64,000 nucleotides of DNA from Talinum fruticosum (lineage: Eukaryota; Streptophyta; Magnoliopsida; Caryophyllales; Talinaceae): contig JAITYX010000141.1 in NCBI GenBank assembly GCA_021018815.1, forward strand, positions 310,001 to 374,000. Direction: 5' to 3'. This document shows positions 56,944 to 64,000 of the stretch, piece by piece. Numbering within the stretch: position 1 is the first letter of the stretch; every line of letters starts with the position of its first letter. The notes beneath the pieces were generated by a model. It did no database searches. It was given only the letters and a program-made list of their open reading frames with translations, and was not told the DNA's origin. Position numbers and translations under genes: made by a program.

Positions 56944-57736
56944 CTAGACAGATTCTGGGGTACTGGCGTCAGTTGGCTTCGTTTCCTTTTTTGAATTAAT
57001 TGCTCTATTGACTGCTCCATGAATGGAAAAAATATACAAAAGCATTGTTCCACTTAGGATTATGATCATTGCCTCGATCGTTTTCTGCATGAAAAATTAA
57101 AAATATTAACCAGTTTTCAAATGTTAGAGAGAGAGAGAGAGATGGGGAGAGTTGATCAAAGTATTTACCAGTTTCGCACTCTCAGTGCCGAGCTTAATGT
57201 GTTTAGAGGCAAAGCTGTACATAATTATTTGCCCTTTAAATGTTTGTGAATTTAGTAGAAAATATTTAAAGAGAAGCTGAATAAATAAGAGGTTTACCCC
57301 AAGGCAAGCGCAGTAAGACTCCAAGCCATGCTTGCAGAAGCTGAAGCAGCGGGCAAACTTTCAGGACCCCATGAATTGATGTGATGAAGCCCAAATGAAC
57401 ACGCCGATGTTCCTACTGTTCCCGCTAACAACGAGAACACCACAAAGTATAGAGTGGCTGGATTTTCCCCTTACCAACTGCCGATTAACATACAATAGAG
57501 CAAGAATAAATCACCAAATTTACTGCTGTATTGAAAATTATGACACTTTCCAGTAATTTATTATATTTAAATAGTAGTAGATATTAAAAAAAGAGATGAG
57601 AAATGTTGATATACGTACAATTTCCATGATCAATAATTCTGTTGGTAGCCCATGCTGAGATGCCTAACACCACTACGTACATGTAGAAGTTGAGGGACAA
57701 GAGGCAGATTGCTGTTGGTCTTAATGTCAATACCAT
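56944..57736 (-). pseudogene. AWPM-19-like (PM19) gene, copy B, with 1-bp frameshift
   Basis: Exons 57736-57619, 57477-57298, 57214-57169 and 57084-56944 align one-to-one with copy A, with the same splice sites and phases. Translation starts MVLTLRPTAICLLSLNFYMY. In exon 2 the run that is GGGGG in copy A (ggtaagggggaaaa) is GGGG here, so the frame shifts to GKGKIQPLYTLWCSRC and stops at 57427-57425, about 56 residues in. All downstream sequence is otherwise well preserved in the ancestral frame (LYFVVFSLLAGTVGTSACSF, SASMAWSLTALAL, IEAMIIILSGTMLLYIFSIH, tail TKPTDASTPESV). Exon 1 is one codon shorter than in copy A. Either a recent pseudogene or a homopolymer error in the sequence; the latter must be excluded. 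Confidence 0.88.
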
Positions 57737-57742
57737 TTTTGC

Positions 57743-58262
57743 CTTCAAATTAAAGCAGCACCAAAAAAGAAGAAAAAGAAAAAAGAATCAATAACAATCA
57801 CCAAGTTACCATAAGCAAAATAAATAAATAAATAAATATTTTTTTAAAAAAATTATATATTATAAAAAAATGTAATACAATTATAATAAGAGAGAAACTT
57901 TAAAAATATATATATAATAACAGAGGAGGAATTGATCTGATTTGCCTAAGACTTTATTGTAATTGACCATTAGATAGCCAAGACCTCATTAGCCAAAAAA
58001 ATCTCATATCACTTGGAAAATTGTACGTAAATAAGTGTAGAAGTTTTATAGACAAAATTCAAGTTTAAATAAAAGTATACTAATTAAATTAATCGACATT
58101 TATTGTAATAAGAACAATAATTGTGGATGCTTTACTTACCTTAAAAAAATATTTAGTCGGGAGCTTTGAGAAAATTAGATGATTTATGCCCTTTTTTTGT
58201 GTTGTTTATTTTATTTTATTTTTGGGTAATATACAGAAGGATTTAATCTCGCTTTTATGGAG
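57743..58262 (-). promoter_or_regulatory. Leader intron, leader exon and altered TATA box of PM19 copy B
   Basis: AAG|GTAAGTAAAG (donor at 58139) and TTTGAAG|GCAAAAATGG (exon resumes at 57742) give a 397-bp leader intron, in the same place as in copy A. Where copy A has CTATAAAAGAGG, copy B has CCATAAAAGCGA (about 58251-58262), so the TATA box starts CATAAAA. The promoter may therefore be weakened. Confidence 0.55.
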
Positions 58263-58269
58263 GCCAACT

Positions 58270-59360
58270 GATATATGCTTGAAACAATTCATGAATTTAA
58301 TATGTTTAGGGAGGTTTTGGGAAAGAGATGCCTAAATCAAAACGAAATAGTTGTCAAATGATAGTTTATAATTATGCAAAGACCAATTAATAAGTTGGTC
58401 ACATTTTTAAGTACCCAACTTGGTCATCATTTTTCAAGTATATACGTATACTACTTACTTACAAAACCTTTTTTCTAAGATTTTTGCTAACACTGTGAAG
58501 CTATAATTACTAATTTTGATTTCTAGAGTACTAATCAAGTGACCTAAATGAGTTTGTTTATTTATGTCTGAGTTGTCCTAATAATTAACCTTTTTTATTT
58601 TTAGATACTATTCAAGAGAACAAATTATACTACAGACTCGAGTTTACGGACACAAGCTATTATATATGCTGTTTTGTTTTAATTTTATAAAAATCACCCC
58701 CTATTTTTATGGTCCCCATTTCCAGTAAATATAGAATTCTTTCTCACAAATTATGCCATATCTTCGGGTCCATGGTATAACTATTGACTCAAGAGACCTA
58801 AATAAGCTAATTATTTATTTGTTTATTTATTTATTTTCAAGTTGTGATCTTTTATTGACTGAATTGAATTATTGTAAGGTTGTTTGGGATCAAACAACTC
58901 TAATGTATGTTTTCTCAATGTATTCTTACGGCTTAAATCAGAGATCGAGAATAATTTTGAACCACTATAAGCGTCAGTAACTAAGCAAATGTGTTTTTTT
59001 TTTTTTTTTTTGTTATCACTTCCTATAATAGCTTTTAATATATAATGCGTAATTTCCAAAAATTAGATAGCACAATTTAATTTTAAAATAAAAATTCATA
59101 TTTACAGAGTATCAAATAAAGTATGTTAAAAAAATTTAAATTGTCCTTGCAACATAATGACCTTATTATAGCATAATTCAATGCTGATACTAATAAATTT
59201 TAAGAATGGCATTATCGATGATGAAATAGGTAGATTAAAAATTTATAATAACTCATTTTAGCAGCCAAAAAAATAATGTGTCACTCTTTCCAGAATCAGA
59301 TGACATACGGCGGCGAAAGGTTTTAGATTAATCAATCAAGTATTGCCAGTCAACACCAAA
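58270..59360. other. Upstream region of PM19 copy B
   Basis: AT-rich, no gene. Shared phrases with copy A's upstream sequence include GGGAAAGAGAT, GTTGTCAA and GCAAAGACCAA near 58320-58400 and the ATCAGATGACA..CGGCG block at about 59295-59360, which marks the probable limit of the duplicated unit. Confidence 0.55.
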
Positions 59361-60138
59361 AAATTACGTATTCCCAACTAAGCATATTGATTTTTATCAC
59401 AAAAAAATAAAGCATGTTGATGTAAACTAATACAGTACAATATGTCACCAACTACCATACCAAAATTCATCAATACATTTTTGTGGATGCTAAGAAAAAT
59501 CATTTGCTTTAGCATTCCACGAGTGAACCTATCCTATGATGAAATGTTTAGGTGGTGTGGGGTACATGGAAATTGATAGATGGGATTGAAAATAGGAAGT
59601 TTATAAAATTTCATATTTTTGTAGATACGTAAAAGTTAATCTCATTTATTTACTTATTTATTTATGTTAGCTCCGCAATAAAAATCTAACCTCATTTGTA
59701 TGTAAGGGACAAAATTTAACTAAGGCAGAGTGATAATCTCCAAACCAGGCGGAGAAAAACCCAAAGTAGCAACATGCCACACAAAAAAACTGGCTTTTGG
59801 ATCAAACCCCACCCTCTTATCACTTTCAACTGGTCCGAACTAGGTTTAGCCTCCCTAGTCGAGAACCGAACCGGATCCGTTCACCTAACTCCCCAAACTC
59901 GGACATTTTGACTAATTCAAATGCCCAAGCCAAGTGAGACTTTCATACTACTAAACACGGGGTTTTGGGATTGGATCCGACCCTAAGATCCTCTTAACGC
60001 AGCTTGTTTTGACTGATTCACCTCATCAAATTTTTCTCTATCCTTTCCGAATTTCAAAAATATATTACAATGTGAGATATAATACAAAGAGTACACCAGC
60101 AGGAGATCTCACTAGCACATTCCTTTGTCATGGTCCCA
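59361..60138. other. Unassigned sequence
   Basis: No gene or recognisable transposon terminus. A less AT-rich section at about 59690-60000 contains GAACCGAACCGG and other decayed phrases but could not be assigned. Confidence 0.4.
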
Positions 60139-60354
60139 TATTTACCCAAAGTGATGTTTTTAGTAGATTTAGTTATATGGGTATCTTTATGACGATATTG
60201 CTTGCTTGGAGTTGTTGCAGCAGTAGCCTGGACAACATATACAACATCATATTTGTTGTCCATGCTATGTCCGCACGAACTCCAAGCAAGCAATATATTC
60301 ATAAAGACAAGCACATAACTCGAATATACTAAAAAGTATCACTTTTGGTAAATA
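60139..60354. repeat. Long imperfect inverted repeat (~100-bp arms, short loop)
   Basis: The left arm (60139-60240) includes TTTACCCAAAGTGATG, TCTTTATGACGATATTGCTT, GCTTGGAGTT and CCTGGACAACA. The right arm (60250-60354), read on the opposite strand, has TTTACCAAAAGTGATAC, TCTTTATGAATATATTGCTT, GCTTGGAGTT and CATGGACAACA in the same order. Only about ten bases separate the arms. The transcript of either strand could fold into a ~210-nt hairpin. Similar 86- and 107-codon ORFs occur on the two strands because of this symmetry; neither is a gene. Confidence 0.88.
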
Positions 60355-60355
60355 G

Positions 60356-60565
60356 AGATGAACCTTTTGGCATAAATATTGAAATCATTTATACCAAAAA
60401 GTTTCAAAACAAAGAAATGAACTTTTTGGAAGAGAAATTGAAATCATTTATACCAAAAAATTCAAGACCAAGAGATGAAACTTTTGGCATAAATATTGAA
60501 ATCATTTATATTAAAAGGTTTTAAGATGAAGTGATGAACTTTTAGGCATAAATATTAAAAAATGA
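60356..60565. repeat. ~60-bp minisatellite, 3.5 copies
   Basis: ATGAAC(C)TTTTGG, ATATTGAAATCATTTATA and (C)CAAAAAGTTTC-like phrases recur at about 60358, 60418, 60476 and 60534. It adjoins the inverted repeat and the CACTA TNP2 fragment. Confidence 0.85.
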
Positions 60566-60639
60566 GTACACTAACAGGAGATGTCACTAACATTCTCTAT
60601 TTCCTGTGTCATAGTCCCATATCTTGAATACCGGATTCA

Positions 60640-61230
60640 TTAGAAAAATTAATACTTTTGGTGCTTTCTCCCCTTCTATTAGACAGCTTAGTCCTTTTGA
60701 TCCGCATTAAACAAATTATATGTTACGGGAAAGCGTTAAGGTCGAAATGACATCCAACCGGGGTCCTCTAGCCAAGGTTACTAAAGTTTGTGAGATTGTT
60801 CTTGTGATTCTTCCGATTGACCGGTGATGACTCTATCTCTCGAACCAGTTGACAAATGTTCGACTATGTTGGGTCAGTACCCACATCTCATTTTTTCCTC
60901 GATAGTGTCTCCTTATGAGAGGTTTGTGCTCATCAATCAACATATGCACTTCATCACTATTTTGAAGAATATAAAGATGTGCTTGATCCCTTATATCCCA
61001 ACCGCTTGTTAGAATCATCGGCCCCAGCTTCCCTGCCAGCAATCTTCCCCATAAATCGATATTTTGGAATACCAACAACTTCCATTTGTGGGTAGTATGC
61101 ACAACAAAATTCAACACACTCCTCAACTTTGTATGCCTCAACAATGCACCCTTTCGGTCGGTACCGATTTCTAACATACCTTTTGAGAATTTTCATAAAA
61201 CATTTAGAATGGTACATCCATTGGTAAAAA
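60640..61230 (-). pseudogene. CACTA TNP2-type transposase, DUF4218 C-terminal fragment
   Basis: The minus strand at 61217-61060 encodes MYHSKCFMKILKRYVRNRYR, PKGCIVEAYKVEECVEFCCA and VEVVGIPKYRF-like sequence: the DUF4218 signature (W.Y..ER.MK.LK.YVRN..RPEG...E.Y..EE..EFC). After a frameshift AHLYILQNSDEVHMLIDEHK, NEMWVLTQHSRTFVNWFER and, further on, LARGPRLDVIS follow, the standard sequel in plant CACTA transposases. The catalytic N-terminal half would lie to the right but is replaced by an LTR starting at 61233. The fragment is frame-disrupted and not functional. Confidence 0.85.
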
Positions 61231-61232
61231 AC

Positions 61233-64000
61233 CGTAACGCCCCAATATAATCACTATATAAAACACACTTATTGAATAAGTATAATATAACAAGACAGCG
61301 GAAAACAATGTCATATTAGGGCGTTACTTGCCATCCTTCCTCGAGAGACTAGGCTAAAATTTCAACAAGACATACGATAATCTTTTCAATTTACCCAAAT
61401 ACTTACAATTAAAGTCTCGTAACATCAAACCCAATATGTACATAATTTAAACCACCAAACATGAGTTCATTCTCCCCAAAATACATTATAACATTTAACA
61501 ATTTTAACATCAACAGGAATAACTCTGCAAGTAAATTAAATCCACAGGATTTCTTAACCAAAACACAACCATCAATAGCCAACCATAAAATACTTCAAGA
61601 ATAAACCAAAGCTCGATTATCGATATGAGTCAACACTTCCGGGTTCCTTTGCTCTCGTCACTTCCTGCCTGACATTAACCTTCTTTTCTTTCCCTAAAAA
61701 CGTTTAAGAAAACATAAAAACAAGAATGAGCCATAGGCCCGATACGCTACTCTTGTACTCGTAAAAATACATATTATAAAAGTCGGTGAGCGCGCGCAGA
61801 TAATTAAACTCGGTTCGAAAGCTATTTAAGTGTAAAGCTGGAGTAATTTCACTATGCATTAATCATTGAAATAGTTTAGGACCCATTTCTCTATCTGTGG
61901 ATATTATGGCGATTCTGTGAAATCATCATATATGTAATCGTGATCTGTATAAACAATTCATTTATCTCGATCGATCGTGGAGGGCCCTCGTGAACTGTAA
62001 CTATAATCGTAAACTGTAATCGTGAATCGTAATCGTGTTCGTAAATCGTAATCGTGAACTGTAATCGTGTTCGTAAACTATAATCGTGAACTATAACTAT
62101 GTTCGTAAACGGTAACTATGAACTGTAATCGTGTTTGTAAACCGTAATCGTGAATTGTAATCGTTAATCGTTAACTCGTGAACTGTGACTGTGAAGTAGG
62201 TCAAAATTATTTATATTATTAAAACAAGTAAACTCAATAATAAAGATGAACACTTGGGAAAATGTACAAGCAATAACGTACCTTTTAATACATTTTCACT
62301 TGCTATACAAGCTTCACGATTATCATGTTTGTGACCTGTTTGTGTTTAAAGTAAGACTTTTATAAGTCATATTCGTTTAATAAGTTATCCATATTACCTA
62401 TATACTTTGTATTCTTTGAATTCTTGTTATTAAAGTTAATCTGTTTTCCTTGTCACTCTTAAAGACTTTCATGTCTGTTTACTTCCTTAGTTATTTATTT
62501 ATTAAAGAATCCCCTAGACAACTTAATACTTTCCGATAAGTTCTATGACCAAATAATCAAGCGAATTTCCCATTTTCCTTTCATTGTTTTGGCCATGGAA
62601 TTTTATATCCCCAAACTCGCAATTCCATTAATTAACCTAGAATACCAACACACCATCATTTTAACCCATCATTAACACAAAATACTTTCATTCCGTGGAA
62701 CTCTTACTTAACATTTTGGCCTAAATATATCCTAAAATTAATTATTGTATCACCCAAAATATCACATGTTATCCCAACAACATTATTTACTCTATACAAA
62801 TTTTATGCCCCAACCAATTTAATTTCTCCAATCGTTAACCTCATTCAACTAACAACAACGTTTTATAGAGATAAACTAAGTGATTCGATTACTCTTCCTC
62901 TCAAATTTAAGCATAATTTGCCCAATTCACTATCATATACTCCTCAAATCAATTTTAACAAACCACACAATTACCTAATTAAATTCCACAAAATCCCCTA
63001 TCAATTCCAATCACACTCTCAAATATAGTTTCATCCATTTTTTTCTTCCCGGGATTAACATAACCAAATTTTGACTCAATCAACTTCACGTAACAAAATA
63101 ATCTATTCATACCCAATAAAATCATAGGAGTTTATTCACCAATATGAGCATACCCATATAAATTTTCAATTTCATATCAACGCACAATAAACCCTAAGTC
63201 CAATTTCAATTGCTCCAAATGTTCTTCCAATTCCACCACAAATCAATTCAAAACTCAATTACAACTTGAATAAAAACAACTAATTGTCTAATTATTCAGG
63301 TATAACATAAATTTGGGATAGAATTTACTTAGAAATCGAGGATTAGAGAGATACCTCAAAAGGGGTTTGGGGTGGAATTTGGTGTTGGAAGTTCGGGGTG
63401 GAGATTGGGTGGCTCGGGTGCGGCGTGAGGCACTTGTCAACGGCGTCGGGCAGCGATGACGGCCAAGAAACAGCTGTAGCAGGTCCGAGCGGTGGCAATA
63501 GCAGGGGCTAGCGCGAGACAAAGCGAAAAGAAGAAGGACGAAGCGTTGGCGCGACAAGGGTGGTAGCCACGGAGCCGGAGGTGGCTGTTGGCGGCTGCAG
63601 GTCCGGCCGATGATTGGTCGGTGGCCGGCGACACAGCAGCAGCGAGGGGCAAAGGGAGAAGAGAGGAAGGAGAGGTGAGAGAGATGAATGATAGAATGTG
63701 TTAGGCTTGCCTTCCGGAGTTTCTACCGACTACCGATACTTCTAGCAACTATCCCCCATTTTTCATTTTTTTTCTTTTTACTATTAATTTTACCACATAG
63801 TTAAATGTTTACTCACACATTTGGCTAAATTTTTTTTGTGATAATAATTTATACATTATTTTATTTTTGCTTATTATTTTTAAATTATTCGGATTTGGAA
63901 TGAAATTGTTCGAACAAATATACATTTCGTGGTACAAACGTAAATTTGTACGAATTACCCATTATTATTTACAATGATTAAATTGCTCGCACCTTTTTAT
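61233..64000 (-). mobile_element. Ty3-like LTR, second family member, runs off the window
   Basis: The left boundary CGTAACGCCCCAATATAATC is the complement of the GGGGCGTTAC end of the LTR at 37409-40066 (one base changed at the tip). Inside, the CGCGCGCTCA phrase (about 61790), the AT-rich middle and the GC/CT-rich block (63380-63670) appear in the same order, on the opposite strand, as in the first copy. By comparison the other LTR end should lie roughly 150 bp beyond base 64000. Whether a full element or a solo LTR follows cannot be seen. Open frames in the GC-rich block are low-complexity. Confidence 0.65.
61985..62195. repeat. CGTGAACTGTAAT minisatellite inside the LTR
   Basis: Degenerate units of roughly 10-24 bp such as CGTGAACTGTAAT and CGTGTTCGTAAAC repeat for about 200 bp. 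It is not found in the first LTR copy, so it expanded in this copy or its lineage. Confidence 0.8.

Noticed and set aside
60009..60332. Similar-looking ORFs on both strands that might suggest a small membrane peptide
   Set aside because: The resemblance comes from the inverted repeat at 60139-60354; no start context or family match supports either.

Overview
This is nuclear DNA of a flowering plant, most likely a eudicot. It is AT-rich, its host genes carry short GT-AG introns, and it contains plant-specific transposon families (CACTA/En-Spm with plant-type accessory ORFs, BED-type hAT, PIF/Harbinger, L1-type LINEs, a tRNA-like SINE, copia and Ty3-like LTR elements). There is no bacterial, organellar or rRNA signature. 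The species cannot be named from the sequence alone.

Only one locus type looks like host protein-coding DNA: a tandem pair of AWPM-19-like (PM19) four-helix membrane protein genes on the minus strand. Copy A (42686-45405, four coding exons, 164 residues) is intact. Copy B (56944-57736) has the same exon structure but lost one G in a homopolymer in exon 2. That shifts the frame to an early stop, and its TATA box is also altered. The duplicated unit reaches past the genes on both sides, and about 10 kb of nested transposons now separates the copies.

Layout: 1-885 end of a hAT-like element; 886-3640 largely unassigned with a GC-rich island and TA microsatellites; 4240-6618 remains of a CACTA element, including a ~300-bp tandem array; 6621-7133 a NAM-associated/SANT-type gene fragment; 7284-12867 a non-autonomous LTR retrotransposon with a gag-like ORF; 13332-22274 a PIF/Harbinger transposase pseudogene split by a 7051-bp hAT element (14471-21521) with a perfect 8-bp target duplication; 22400-31099 two head-to-tail L1-type LINE copies, the larger holding a SINE, a CACTA element and a MITE; 32357-41350 a large CACTA element with a broken Transposase_24/Ulp1-like gene, interrupted by a solo LTR (37409-40066) and a smaller TIR element; 42260-46740 PM19 copy A; 46957-49423 two CACTA-related elements; 49427-56634 an RRM-type LINE split by a copia element (53091-55918); 56660-59360 PM19 copy B; 60139-61230 a long inverted repeat, a minisatellite and a CACTA TNP2 fragment; 61233-64000 a second, oppositely oriented copy of the Ty3-like LTR, running off the window.

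The transposons are nested, so relative ages can be read off: hAT after Harbinger, SINE/CACTA/MITE after LINE, LTR after CACTA, copia after LINE. I found no convincing new biological system. The features most worth a second look are the ~100-bp-arm inverted repeat at 60139-60354, the frameshifted PM19 duplicate, the shared 5' design of the CACTA family, and palindrome-rich segments in two unrelated LTR families.
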